A stretch of 64,000 nt of DNA from Buddleja alternifolia (taxonomy: Eukaryota > Streptophyta > Magnoliopsida > Lamiales > Scrophulariaceae). The stretch lies in NCBI GenBank assembly GCA_019426215.1, contig CM033399.1, positions 22,019,022-22,083,021 of the forward strand, read 5' to 3'. Below, piece by piece: positions 42,478 to 54,351 of this stretch. The position numbers and the translations under genes were made by a program. The notes below the pieces were generated by a model. The model did not search any database, was not told the DNA's origin, and saw nothing but the letters and a program-made list of their open reading frames with translations. Within the stretch, counting starts at the first letter, position 1. Each line of letters starts with the position of its first letter.

Positions 42478-43308
42478 TTACAACAAATATACCTTTAATG
42501 CGCTCATGAGGAGGCTCAGGGCATTGATCTTTCCAGTGTCCCTTCTTTTTGCAATTAAAACACTTCCCAATTGTCCCTTTGACTTTCTTGATACCATCCT
42601 TTGTTCGCAACTCTTTGCCCTTGTTCTTCTTCTTCTTCTTTTTCCTTTTTTACTTTTCTTGTTACCAAAAGTTGGAGATGAAGAAGTGTCAGCAAGCAGC
42701 ACAGGCTTAGCCTTCTTGACCATTGCCTCAGCAGTGCACAACATGTCCAATAACTCAGGAAGAGTGGCAATCAATTGGTTCATGTTGAAATTCACCACGA
42801 ATCGATCGTAGGCAGGAGAGAACGACTGAAGTACTAAATCAATAGCCAAGTCAGGATTTACCGGCACCTCCATGTCATTGAGTTTGTTCACCAAGGCAAT
42901 CATTCTCAAGACATAGTCGGTGACCGATGTTCCTTCAATCATGCGAGCTCTGAATAACTCGCTAGAGACAGCAAACCTCTCACGGCATGTCTTAATGCCG
43001 TACAGCTCTTCCAGCGCAACAATGATTTCTGATGCGTGTTCCACAGTCTCAGACTGCCTCTGCAACTCATTAGTCATGGAGGCCAGAATGAGACAACACA
43101 CATAGATATCGTCTTTGCGTCATTTCTCATGCACATCACGAGCAACCCTTGGAGCACTTACCTCAGGTGCAGGCTCAATAGGTTGAGTTAAGACATAGTC
43201 AAAACTTTCAGATTGCAGCACAATTTTAAGGATGCAATACCAGTCAGGGAAGTTTGGACCATTTAGCTTATTAGTTTCAAGGATTACCGATAGTGAAGTT
43301 TTAGCCAT
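42478..43308 (-). pseudogene. gag of the nested element, interrupted
   Basis: ATG at 43308 (MAKTSLSVILETNKLNGPNF), a typical copia gag opening with 'L.G.NF..W'. At 43120 a TGA replaces the expected Trp of HEKWRKDD. The same frame then runs from about 43119 through EELYGIKTCRERFAVSSELF and VTDYVLRMIALVNKLNDM (the UBN2/retrotransposon gag domain). Near 42650 an A-run shifts the frame; in the shifted frame a CCHC zinc knuckle follows (CFNCKKKGHWKDQC, 42562-42521). With one stop and one frameshift this copy is dead, but all gag parts are present. Confidence 0.85.
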
Positions 43309-44789
43309 TTGACTGTTACTTTACCAAAATGGAAAAACATTAGGATTCAATCATAGATTACATCCACATGAGATTATGGAAATTTTAACTTCACGTGTGC
43401 TCCCACTGCTTTTCGATTTCCATCACCCCATTGACAGAAAGACGGGAAATGCAACCACTTCCAGTGGCTCGAGCATCAAATGTCCCGACCTCATTCCATG
43501 ACTCGTGAGACAATGGGTCGTAACATTGAATAGGCATGACGGCCCCATCCACATCCAGGTGGTTCTTGAGATATTTGCATCACATTTCGTGTATGTCCCG
43601 AGAACATGATGCAACCGTACACTAGTCTGCATTTAAGTCCGACCCATCAAATTCTCACGCAATAACAGTAGCCAGGTGGTCCCACAACTCATGGATGACT
43701 CCTTAGCGAAACTGAGACCCGTGTGCACTTCTAGTATGACCGTCTGTCATAGTAGAAGGCGTAGTTGTGAGATTAGTACACTTAACTTGCCATCATTCCA
43801 TGACTCGTGAGACAATGATGACAAGCCACACTATTCCCTCTCACATCCAATGATGGAAGGCACTGGACCTAATCAAGGAGCTTCCGGGCCCCCCGATTTA
43901 TCCATTTATGGACTTAATATGGATATGAGGTTTTTCACATACACGGTCTCACCATTTTCGATTATTTATCTTTTTTAGGTGATCATGCAACACGGCATAC
44001 CATATACAAGATACTAATGATAAATAACAGGAAGCATGCTATATACAAAAACGGTAAATGTGATCCTAGTCGAGCCAATCCTAAAAACACCCGAGCCATC
44101 AAGGTGTCGACCAATCTAATCTAAGGACCCAGACCCTACACTAAGGTCTTCACAGCTCTTTGAGCTTGAACGTCTCCATCACTGTCTTCAAGATGTCTTC
44201 ATCTCCGTCTTCAAATTACAACAATACAAAACAAAAGGAAACATCACCCTCTCATGTACATAAAATGAAAACATGGCACGGAGGCTTCAAATTAAAACGA
44301 CTAGTCTATGGCTCGACCCGGATCACCACATGATCACATAATACATGCTCGCATCATGCTTTCATAAACATAAATTTACCGACTTTAATTAAAGATAATC
44401 TAATTCAATTAGTGGACCAATTAATAATTTTCTAAAAATAAATTTCAGAAAATTCCATGAAAAATCACAATTCTCAATTTATCCGAAAATTAATTCAATT
44501 TTCAAAACTCTAATATTATTCTATTCTAGGAATCAATTAATATCATATTAATTTTTCAAGAACTAAATAATAAATACATGTTTTGAAAAACTAATGAAAA
44601 AGTCCACTTTTCCAATTAATCTGAAAAAGCCCAATTTCAAAAAACAATTATTTTATTCAATTTTCAAAGTCCATAAAATATCAATTTTATCTCATATTTG
44701 GAATTCAAATAAAACTCATATTCTTTGAAAGTTCATGAAGAAGTGCACTTCTTCACTTAATTATAAAGGCCACAAATTTTAAAAAACTC

Positions 44790-45175
44790 AATTTTATTTT
44801 AATATCGAAAGTCAATAAGACACCAATTTGATTTCGTCCTTTCAAAATTTAAATGAAAATCCATATTTTGAAAAAACAAGAAGAAATCCATTTCTTCAAA
44901 GAGAGTTCAATTTAAAATTCAATTTTATTCTAATTTTCAAAGTCAATAAAATACCAATTTTATTTCGTCCTTTCAAAATATAAATAAAAGAATCATATTT
45001 TCAAAAATTCAATTTTATTTTAATTTCTAAAGTCAATAAAACATCAATTTTATTTCGTCCTTCCAAAATTTAAATAAAAGCCCATTTTCATAAACTCAAT
45101 TTTATGTTAATCTTGAAAGTCAATAAAATACTAATTTTATTTCGTCATTTCAAAATATAAATAAAAGCCCATGGT
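44790..45175. repeat. AT-rich tandem repeat, about 90-bp unit
   Basis: Units of 'aattttattttaat.t..aaagtcaataaaa.accaattttatttcgtcctttcaaaa' recur with the word tttcgtc at about 44832, 44963, 45053 and 45140 (spacings about 130, 90, 90). It lies in the leader of the nested element. Confidence 0.75.
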
Positions 45176-45309
45176 TTTTGTAAAATCTAGTTTTAGGTCC
45201 AAGCCCAAAAATACATTCAATTGCATTTTAAACTCAAAACATAAGATAACAAAATAACCAGAAAGGGGCAAGTTGCAATTTAACAAAAAAAAACCCTAAG
45301 GTTGTTACC

Positions 45310-45480
45310 CTAGTGGGCCGCCGTGCGTTACAATTTGCCGGGACAGTGTGGCTGCTGCCCCGATTCACATGCCGTCGTGCATGACGGCGCTATTGCTAAC
45401 AGTGGCGTTCACGACATTTCCGCGAACAGCTGTTCATACGAGGGGGTTCTGGTGGATCCACGACGGCACGTGAGTGTTGT
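45310..45480. other. GC-rich island in the nested element leader
   Basis: Contains gtgggccgccgtgcgttac, gccgtcgtgcatgacggcg and ccacgacggcacgtg, in strong contrast to the surrounding AT-rich DNA. Several CG-rich palindromic words suggest RNA secondary structure in the leader, possibly a packaging or dimerisation signal (inference). Confidence 0.35.
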
Positions 45481-45748
45481 CGCAGGTCCAATATTTTTCT
45501 TCCACTGTCGAACCCAAAATACGCATGAATATTCATGAATCCAAAATGCAGCCATATCCAAATTTATAAAACTCAAATTTCTAGATTTTGAAAAATCATT
45601 TTTCAGATCCAAATCAATTATTAGATTTAAACGATTTTAATCGATCCAAAAATAAAATCAGAAAATCCAATCAATTTTACATGCGATAAAACAAAATTTA
45701 AAGCACATAAACATAAAAACATACAAAGAATTTGAGCCATGTCAAAAC

Positions 45749-45765
45749 CTTGACTATAATACCAC
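45749..45765 (-). other. primer-binding site of the nested element
   Basis: The minus strand reads gtggtattatagtcaag directly after the LTR end ...caaca. The core tggtattatag resembles the tRNA-Met complement tggtatcagag with changes. Confidence 0.7.
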
Positions 45766-46261
45766 TGTTGAGATCGGTACAACCCCCAGGGACGCCGAGC
45801 GCAGCAAGACATATTAAATTTAAAAAATAAAGCGGCATCCCTAAAATTAGGGCTAGGTAGACATGGTACCATCGGATTCAAAACTATCCTCAAGATTAGT
45901 TTTCACGTGTTTACCTCTTAAAGACCAAAAATCATCAACGTCTTTTTAAGCAACTCCCTGCTACACCTCTCCGGATGGATTTGGCCTAGTGCCCCAAATG
46001 TTGTGCCTATAAGTTTATCCACACCTTAGCTCGTACCCTCGATTAACTCCACTAGTGCTAGCAAAGAAAATATCGAATCTTGGCTTATGAAATGGGTAGG
46101 AATATATTTTTGGTGTTCTTCATACTCAACACATGAGTTGGAAGAATTTAGTGTGAAAGAGGTGGAAGAGATTGAGAGAAAGTATTGAAACTAAAAACTT
46201 TATTTTTATCTTATGAAAAACACCTGAGAGAAACTTAATTGATTAAAACTTATTAAATAGC

Positions 46262-46309
<48 letters not shown>

Positions 46310-47948
46310 GGGTACACGCCCCGCACACACATACACACCTAGTGTGTGTGTTCACACTAAAATGGTGTGTATATATATGTATATATGTTATTTTATTTAG
46401 TTTCCATTCTGTCACAAATGCTCTTCCTTAATTAATTGGATATCTTTCCAACTGAAAAAGATATTTCCATATATTTGATACATATCAAATAAACCATATC
46501 TTATCAAATAAGATCTTTCCATATACTCAATATTTATCCTATTATATATTTATAAGATCTTTCCATATCAATTAGTTACCTAATTAATTAGAATAAATCC
46601 TATCAAATTTATTATAGGATATATATATATATATATGAACTTGGTGAATAAGATAAAATCCTCCACCAAAGCTATACACACATATACACGCCCATGTGTA
46701 TATATATATATATATCTATATATATATTCGTTTCTTTCACATATTAATTAATTAGACCACCAATTAATTAACTAGTCTTTCCCAATTTAATAATCCAGTA
46801 CTAAATTATAAGACTTTTATTAATTAAGACCACTTAATTAATTTATTCTTTTTCCTGATTAATTAAGTCCAATTAATTAATCTCTCCATTAATTCACAAA
46901 GAATTAATTAGCCACTAGGTACTACACTAAGTATTGTGTGTGACCCCTTAGGCTCATTAACAAGCTAGCAATAAGTCCTTCTATAGGCTAGTTTAATTAT
47001 TCATAATAATCAACTAGGCCTTGGATTAATTTCACCAATTAACACAAGGCACCTATTGGTCGTGATTCGATGTCTAGCAATGTCGCCCCGACTTCCTAGA
47101 TGTCAACGATGGAAAATGCAAGCCTCTCCAGATTTTGATCTTAGTGTGAGTCGAATCCCTTCATCTTTTTTCGGTCTAAGACCTAGGGCCTGACAAAGGT
47201 CAAAACCCTAATAGCCTCGAAAACTATGACTATGTTGGTTCAACTAATGATCTAGTCCTCTAAGCAGGGATCACGAATCCCTCTTATAAAACAATGCTCC
47301 AGCGAAAGACATTTTGATCATTCAGTTTCACTCAATAGCATAGGAAAGAACGGGTACTCATGAACTTAGATGAATGCCCTCCGACTGTCAGATGTTCCGC
47401 TGTAACTACCAGATTATACCCAACATACACGCCGTATGACTTTCCTAGAGTGCACGTGCATATCAAAACAGAGTGGGTAGTACCCTTCCAATGACATCAC
47501 AGGTCTAAGGATTATCTCACACTACAAAAACCGAAGGACTCTAAGTTCAACAGTACCAACGAGGAATCCTTGAGGGGCCGTTCAATCCCATACCAAAGCA
47601 AAGTATGGATCTTCATGGATGTATTGGCTATACTAGCCATCGACAATGAACGCGTCTACCTCTTGGGAGAGTTACACACATGAACAAGTCTTGACAAGGC
47701 CAGTGATATCCCACATCTCACAGCCTCTATGACTTGGCACAATATTTTGGATTACGGTCTTTAAGAGCAGTCCATGTGTATCCCGACTGCTCCCCTAACC
47801 ATATGTAATCCATTGGATCTTTATCTATACTAACACTAGTTATAACCATAAAGAAGCATTCCGTAATAGGTTTGATATAATCTGATAAGACATACATAAT
47901 GTTAATGTTCAAGCCAACATATGGCCCGCTGGGCACATAACACTTTCA
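45766..47948 (-). repeat. 5' LTR of the nested element (2183 bp)
   Basis: Plus-strand ends are tgttgagatcgg...aacactttca. Collinear with 38588-40735, differing by small indels and substitutions (for example a longer (AC)n at 46265-46293 and a (TA)n after it). It is followed on the right by attat and then the rest of the host LTR. Confidence 0.9.
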
Positions 47949-48128
47949 ATTATCATAAAGCATACTTTTACAAACTAAAAGCAACTTATCATTTATCCAA
48001 GTGCCAAATCAATCTTATTAAGAGATTTGTAAAAATCTTCCGCTGTGCCAACCCTGATATAAGTGTTGGTCGCATGATCCATTTTGATCAAGTACTTTAA
48101 CCATTTCGTATGCCACTTCGGACCAACA
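47949..48128 (+). repeat. SIRE-like left LTR, last part
   Basis: Resumes the host LTR after the insertion (attatcataaagcatac...). It matches 60190-60453 but lacks about 90 bp present there ('aaagctactatctaag...ccttctag'). Ends cggaccaaca at 48128. Confidence 0.9.
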
Positions 48129-48130
48129 AG

Positions 48131-48144
48131 TGGTATTAGAGCAG
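48131..48144 (+). other. primer-binding site of the SIRE-like element
   Basis: tggtattagagcag two bases after the LTR end, complementary to the 3' end of initiator tRNA-Met apart from one base relative to the common tggtatcagagc. Confidence 0.8.
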
Positions 48145-48226
48145 TTAAAGTTGAATTTTTTAAATTTCCAGGCATAACTGCTTTTTTAGATCCATTTTAT
48201 CAAACTAGTTGCTTTAATATTTTTAC

Positions 48227-49330
48227 ATGGCATTTGTTAAAGTACCTAAGTTGACCAAGTCAAATTATGACTCATGGAAGGTCAAAGCTTTTACATATCA
48301 TTGTTCTTGTGATGACGAAACGCGTGACATCATTTCAGATGGACCTATTCAATTCATGAAGATCATCGCCAGAGCACCTACAGCCATAGAAGAGACTCCT
48401 CATGGTTACGTTGAGAAACTAAAAAATGAATGGTCTTCAGATGAACGCCGCAGAGCAAATTTGGACAATGTTGGACAGAACGCTCTTTATTCAACCATTA
48501 GTGATAATGGTAATCTTTTTAACAAGGTTAAATCTTGCGCAACCACAGACAAAATTTGGGATAAGTTAGCTATAATATGTGGTGGGTCAGCTCAGATCAA
48601 GGAGAACAAACTCTCCATTGCCAAGGAAAGATTCAATAGTTTTAAGATATTGCCCAATGAGACACTAGAACAGTTGGACATAAGGTTCACTGCTCTTGAA
48701 TTGATGTCTCAAGGCATGGATTTGCAAAATAGAGAGATGGTAGTCAAGATTTTCAGAAGTCTCCCGAGTAGATTTTTGATGAAGACCCACAACAATAAGA
48801 GAATCAAATATGTTAGATATTTTGACTCCAGAAGATGCGTTTTCAGAACTCAAGGCTTTTGAGTTTGAATTAAATTCAGCAAGCAATGCAGTTAGACCGA
48901 TGATAGAGTCAGGAGTGCTAATAGCATCAGTCAAGGGTAAATTAGGTAATAAGGGAAAGGTGTCAGATCTTAGTAAGGAAGAGGAAACAGCGTTACTAAA
49001 CAAGTTTAGACGATTTCTGAAATATGATAAGAAAGGAAAGGCTCCAAAGCATCAAGGACAGAATTCCTATCATGCGTCTCCTCCATTTCAACAATCGTAT
49101 CAAGCGCCTCAGTATTTGACTCCTTCATCCTCAGCGCTGATTTAGTACCAAGCGTCTTTTCTCCAGAATCTCTCAGCGCCCGTGGCTTCAAAACCACATG
49201 GTACCTCAAGATTAACAACTGAAGAAAAGATGAAAACTAATCTTTGTTATAATTGCAAGCAACCAGAGCACTACCAGGTAAATTGCCCTTACCCAAATGT
49301 ATCGAAGCCTACAATGCAGGATTACTTGGT
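48227..49330 (+). pseudogene. gag of the SIRE-like element, frame-broken
   Basis: Starts MAFVKVPKLTKSNYDSWK (ATG 48227), with the retrotransposon gag fold (YSTISDNGNLFNKVKSCATT, WDKLAIICGG, LEQLDIRFTALELMS). A frameshift near 48800 moves the reading to LDILTPEDAFSELKAFEFEL. A stop at 49145 precedes the CCHC knuckle (CYNCKQPEHYQVNC, 49245-49286). Length and order fit copia gag. It cannot make a full protein. Confidence 0.85.
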
Positions 49331-49367
49331 CATAAACCAATTTAGGAGCAACCTTCGCTAACAAAGT

Positions 49368-50330
49368 TTGCTAGCGGAATCAGAACCAGCGTTCGCACTT
49401 GAAGATTCAGAGTATTTAAAAGAGAGTAGTGATGATGATGAGCCAGCAGAAGATTCAGTGCTAATCTGTCTAATGGCAAGAGATGATGAAGTGTCTTCAG
49501 ACTCGCTATCTGAGTTATATATTGAATTAGCAAGTCCTCTCTTTATGAAGAATTACTTGACAAAGTAAAAGAATATTATAAAGATTGTCAAGATGCCACC
49601 AAACTATATCAAAATCACTTTGATGAGATATCAGTGCTTAAAGGTGAAAACGTGACGCTCAAGACAGAATTGCAAGTGCAGCAACAATGCATTGAGAAGA
49701 ACCAATCACTTGAAGCTGATATCACTCAGTTGAAAAGTGATCTTAATATGGTAGTTAAGAGAGAAACTGAGCTGATCGCTAAACTTGCTAAATCAAAATA
49801 GCTCGTCTCATCATTATCTAAAGCGTTAAGAAAGCTAGACAATGTGACTGAGGTAACTAGACTAGTTGGTGAAAAGACTAGTTTAGGATGTAATAAATTC
49901 TGTAATAAACCAAACACGTCAAAAGTTACGGCAAACAACAAAGAAAAAGGTGTATTTTTTGTTGAAAAAGATTCAAAAAGTCAATTGCTTAATGAACCTA
50001 AGGACAATGGTAAGAGGCTAAATGAGAAAGCCAAAGTTAACTCAGACAAGGCTAATACAAAAGTGAATGATTCACAGATAAAAGGGTTTTCCAAATGCTC
50101 AAAAGGCTAAAGAGAAACCTTGCTCTTGTGAATCAAACGCCAAGCGTCAAGCGCCTAAAGCGTACCTTAAGCGAGCGCCAAGGAAATACCAGCGTCAATA
50201 TCCACAATGACCAAGATCATATTATCAATACTATGATTATTATGATTACGATTATAATCAAGGATATTATTATACACCTAAGAAGCACACACATCACAAT
50301 ATGAAACCCAAAAAGGCTAATCCTCCCTTA
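49368..50330 (+). pseudogene. gag-pol junction region, degraded
   Basis: Short frames with charged, helical sequence: an acidic DEEEP-like stretch at 49390-49560, a Glu/Leu-rich coiled-coil stretch at 49560-49800, and a basic Asn/Lys stretch at 49844-50110. SIRE-type elements have a long C-terminal gag extension here. The protease active site (D[S/T]G) is recognisable only as a possible DTGT at about 50440, followed by a stop. Confidence 0.45.
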
Positions 50331-50439
50331 ATGAAGACTAGGCAAATATGGGTTCCTAAAGTTTTAATTCAGACTAACGCTACTAATATGAAAGAATCCA
50401 AGTCACAATGGGTACCTAAAATGAATTAGAATTGCCCTT

Positions 50440-51647
50440 TGGATACAGGTACCTAGAGCCAGAGTTGATACATTGGTGACAACTCCAAAGGTAAAACCAA
50501 AGGTATAGGTAATGTGCATAGGGGGGACATCATGATAAGCGATGTATATTATGTTGAGGGTTTTAAGCATAATTTATTAAGTATAAGTCAATTTTGTGAT
50601 AAAGGCTTTGAAGTTAAATTTTAAAGTGACTATTTCTATATTAACGACGCTAAGACTGGATCTACTAAATTGAAAGGAAAAAGAATAAATAATATTTATT
50701 TGGTAGATTGGGGTTTAACAATTGATAACAACCTAACACGCTTTGTAGCTAAAAATGAATCTAAAATGGGTTGGTTATAACATAGAAAAATGAATCACCT
50801 CAATTTTAAAACAATTTCTCAGCTTATTACAATAAATCTTGTAGAGGGATTATCGAAAGGACCTTTTCATAAGGATTGCTTATGTGACGCTTGTCAAATG
50901 GACAAATAAGTTAAATCATTTTTCAAGAGAAAGCCTTGTCTATCTACTTCTAGGATACTTGAACTACATCACATGAGTCAGTTTGGACCCGTTCAAATGA
51001 TCAGTGTGAGTGGTAAAAAGTATTTTTTTTAGTGATAGTAGATGATTTCTCTTGATTTAATTGGGTGGAATTCTTTCATCCAAAGATTAAACATGTAAAA
51101 AGCTCACAACGCTTATTCGAAAACTCCAAACTTTGATAAATCTTAAAGTTGCAAGAACAAAAAGCGATCATGGTTCTGAGTTTTCTAACAAATTGTTGAG
51201 AAGTTTTGTACAAAAAATGGAATGCATCATGAGTATTCAGGGCCTATAACTCCCCAACAAAACGGTGTTGCTGAGCATCGGAACAGAACCTTGAAGGAAG
51301 CCACTAGGATAATGTTAGCAGAGTCCAAACATTCTCCTAGGTATTGGGCTGAAGCAATCAATACTTCTTGTTACTCTCAGAATCGATGCATGATCAACAA
51401 ACAACATGGTAAAGCACCACATGAACTTAGGAAGGGATGTACGCCAAATATTTCATATTTTCACGTCTTTGGTTCAAAATGCTTTATTCATAATAATGGA
51501 TCCCATAATCTTAAAATATTTGATTCTAAAGCAGATAAAGGAATATTTCTAGGTTATTCTAAGAATGGAAATAATTTTTGCATCCTAAACAGACAAACTA
51601 ATAAGGTTGAGGAATCTATTCATGTTATTTTTTATAACGCTAACTAA
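50440..51647 (+). pseudogene. protease remnant, GAG-pre-integrase and integrase
   Basis: After DTGT the frames read VYYVEGFKHNLLSISQFCD, then the pre-integrase HHCC block HRKMNHLNFKTISQL...CLCDACQMDK. Integrase core pieces follow (FGPVQMISVSGKKYF; TKSDHGSEF; then the open frame 51222-51647 with ITPQQNGVAEHRNRTLKEATRIML and the 'GKAPHEL' and 'FGSKCFIHNN' blocks, ending KVEESIHVIF). There are several stops and a frameshift near 51040-51220. Confidence 0.8.
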
Positions 51648-51934
51648 GAGCCGAGTAAGGTTAACGCTAATGATGTAGGAGTTGAAGACATTTTTCATCA
51701 AGCGTCCAAAATGATCATTGAAGATGAAAGTGACGACGATGATGATATCTTTGCGCCCCCTCCTAAGAAGCTACTCCTTTTGGTATTAATAATCCTATTG
51801 TAAGAATTGCTAATGATCATGAAGAGAATGATCATCAAAAGCAAAATGGAAATTTTGAACTTCAAGCGCCTGTGCAAGAGGTTAATGGTAATGCAATAAT
51901 AGATCAAGCACCTCAACAATCTCTCAACCCGTTC

Positions 51935-51990
51935 CATCTACCAGAGCAATGACCACGAAGACTACGGCTTCGTGGTCATCTACCAGAGCA
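51935..51990. repeat. palindrome flanked by 14-bp direct repeats
   Basis: catctaccagagca (51935-51948) and again 51977-51990. Between them is a 12-bp perfect inverted repeat, atgaccacgaag / cttcgtggtcat, with the 7-nt loop actacgg (51949-51979). Its last three bases overlap the second direct repeat. It lies between integrase and RT of the SIRE-like element. Confidence 0.85.
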
Positions 51991-52015
51991 AATTATTGGA
52001 GATATTAGAGCTCCT

Positions 52016-53604
52016 GTGAGTACTAGAGCCACTACATTCAATGAGTCCATGTTCCCGAGCTTCCTATCTCAAATGGAACCTAAGAAAGTTGATGACGCGC
52101 TAAGTGATCCTAGTTGGATTGAAGCCATGCAAGAAGAGCTAAATCAATTTGAACGTAGTAAGGTTTGGACACTAGTACCAAGACCAACTCATCAAGGATT
52201 TATTGGAACTAGATAGGTTTTTAGAAACAAGATGGATGAGAATGGTATTGTTACAAGGAACAAAGCCAGACTTGTCTCTCAAGGATATTGCCAAGAAGAG
52301 GGTATTGATTTTGATGAGACATAGGCTCCCGTCGCCCGTCTTGAGGCAAGTCACATGTTTCTAGCATATGCAACGTTCAATAAGTTCACAGTTTATCAAA
52401 TGAATGTAAAGAGTGCATTCCTGAATGGTAAACTCCAACAAGAAGTTTATGAGGAGCAGCAACAAGGATTCATCAACAACCATGGTAAGAGTGTGGTCTA
52501 CAAGCTAGATAAGGCACTCTATGGCCTTAAGCAAGCACCTCGAGCATGGTATGACACTCTCTCTATTTTCCTTATTGGTAAAGGGTTTTCAAAAGGTAGA
52601 ATTGACACAACGTTATTTAAAATTACCAATGACGAAGATATTCTCTTCGTCCAAATATATGTTGATGATATTATGTTTGGATCTACCAATAAGTGTCTGT
52701 GTGAGAATTTTTCAAAAATGATGCAAGAACAATTTGAAATGATCATGATGGGTAAGTTGACTTTATTCTTAGGATTACAAGTTAAACAACTCCCTAATGA
52801 CATATTTAGAAACCAAGCTAAATATACACGTGACATGATTAAGAAATTTGGTATGGAAAATACATCATCTTCGAAAATTTCAATGAGCCGAACGCTTAAA
52901 CTAGATAAAGATGAAAGTGGGAAGAAAGTGGATATCGCTAATTATAGAGGTATCATTGGATCACTTCTTTATCTAACCGCTAGTAGACCTGATATTATAT
53001 TTTCGGTATGCATGTGTGCACGTTTTCAAGTAGATCTTAAAGAATTACACATAATTGCTGCTAAGAGAATCATTAAATATCTAAAAGGCACACAACATGT
53101 GGGCTTGTGGTATCTAAGGAACTCTTCTTTTGAACTAATTGGTTATTCAGATGCAGATTTTACCGGATGCAGATTTGATCGAAACAGTACAAATGGTACA
53201 TGTCAATTTCTTAGTTATAGGTTAGTTTTATGGCATAGTAAGAAACAACAATTTATATACACTTCTACCGCTGAAGCTGTGTATGTAGTCGTTGGAAGCT
53301 GTTGTGACCAAATCCTTTGGATGAGACAACAACTTAGAGATTATGGTGTATCCTAGGTCCTACCCCCATTCATTGTGATAACCAAAGCGCTTTAGCCATA
53401 ACCCAAAACCCTGTTCTTCATTCTAGAACCAAACATATTGACATTAGATACCATTTCTTGCGTGACCACGTTCAAAAGAAATATATCTCCATGCGCTTTA
53501 TTGGCACAGAAAAACAACTAGCAGATATCTTAACCAAAGCGCTCAAGGACCAACGTTTTGTCACTTTAAGAAGTGAATTAGGTATGATTGATTTAAATGC
53601 TTAA
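52016..53604 (+). pseudogene. copia reverse transcriptase and RNase H
   Basis: DPSWIEAMQEELNQFERSKVWTLVP opens the RT. Stops (TAG) occur near 52214 and 52322. The long open frame 52355-53356 carries VYQMNVKSAFLNGKL (catalytic Asp region, Asn where QMDVK is usual), LYGLKQAPRAWY, YVDDIMFGST (catalytic DD), LGLQV and GSLLYLTASRPDI. RNase H has GYSDADFTGC and TAEAVYV. After a stop at 53354 the rest continues (HCDNQSALAITQNPVLHSRTKHIDIRYHF...ADILTKAL), ending at TAA 53604. Near-complete but inactive. Confidence 0.9.
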
Positions 53605-54351
53605 TCATTGTGCGTCATACTTTGTTAGGCATTTAATTTAGGGGGATTTCACCTAAGTTTATGATTTAGAATTACTAATAAGTTGTCAATTTTAAGGGAA
53701 ACCTATCTAGGGAGAGCCTTAAGATAAACTTTATTAGAAAAGCAAAAATGACCAAAAATATCTTTTCGTGCATTGGTCATCAGCGCTTTTCATATAAGTA
53801 AAATATCTTAGACACTTATAAACAAAAAACTTCTTTAGCATCTGATTATTCCTTGCAAAAGTGACTAAAAGCTTAACCAATTCCCAGTTAGCGCTTAGTG
53901 AAAACGAATTCCAAAAAGGCGTATTACCTAACACTACAAAAAGAGATAGTGGATAAGTCAGACTAAAGGTTCGGTAGGTGCACTCGCGTGTCTACATCAT
54001 CACGTAGTTCAGGCGCGTGCAGCACACGATGGAAATTTTTCAAACCTTTGAAATTTAAAAAGTAACTGCAAAAGTAATCGCGGTCATCAAAATTTATATT
54101 TTGTCTTTACCAAATGCAGTTTCCATATTTATCGCTGATTTTCACATCCGCCTTTATGGACTTTACAACACAAATTTAATTTCCTTGACACATGGCCATA
54201 TCGTGATTGATGAGTTGCTCTCTCTTTCTTATAAATTCAAGAAATTGCAAAATTATTCACTTTATCACTCTCATATTTTCTAAAGCTCACTGGAATTCTC
54301 TCTCTTTCAAAGCAACTCAATCTCTCAACTTTCTTCAAACTTTTCCAAAAA
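53605..54351 (+). other. spacer between pol and the third ORF
   Basis: No recognised coding sequence. It starts with ttaatttagggggatttcacc shortly after the pol stop. The end is CT-rich (ctctctctttcaaagcaactc) just before the ATG at 54352, resembling a leader for a subgenomic transcript (inference). Confidence 0.5.

Larger units (their letters stand above)
43309..45748 (-). other. long untranslated leader of the nested element
   Basis: 2.4 kb between primer site and gag ATG, without a supportable ORF. It includes an AT-rich tandem repeat (44790-45175), a short GC-rich island (45310-45480), and 43380-43930, where 'catgactcgtgagacaatg' occurs twice (43495-43515 and 43798-43818). Confidence 0.6.
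38588..47948 (-). mobile_element. nested Ty1-copia-type element with gag only (TR-GAG-like)
   Basis: Minus-strand order: 5' LTR 47948-45766, primer site 45765-45749 (tggtattatag), leader, gag 43308-42478, about 1.7 kb without recognisable coding, polypurine tract 40747-40736 (aagtgggagat), 3' LTR 40735-38588. It is flanked by the 5-bp duplication attat (38583-38587 and 47949-47953); the uninterrupted right LTR of the host element has one attat at that point. No protease, integrase, RT or RNase H was found in the 5.0-kb interior, so mobilisation would need enzymes from a partner element. Confidence 0.9.
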
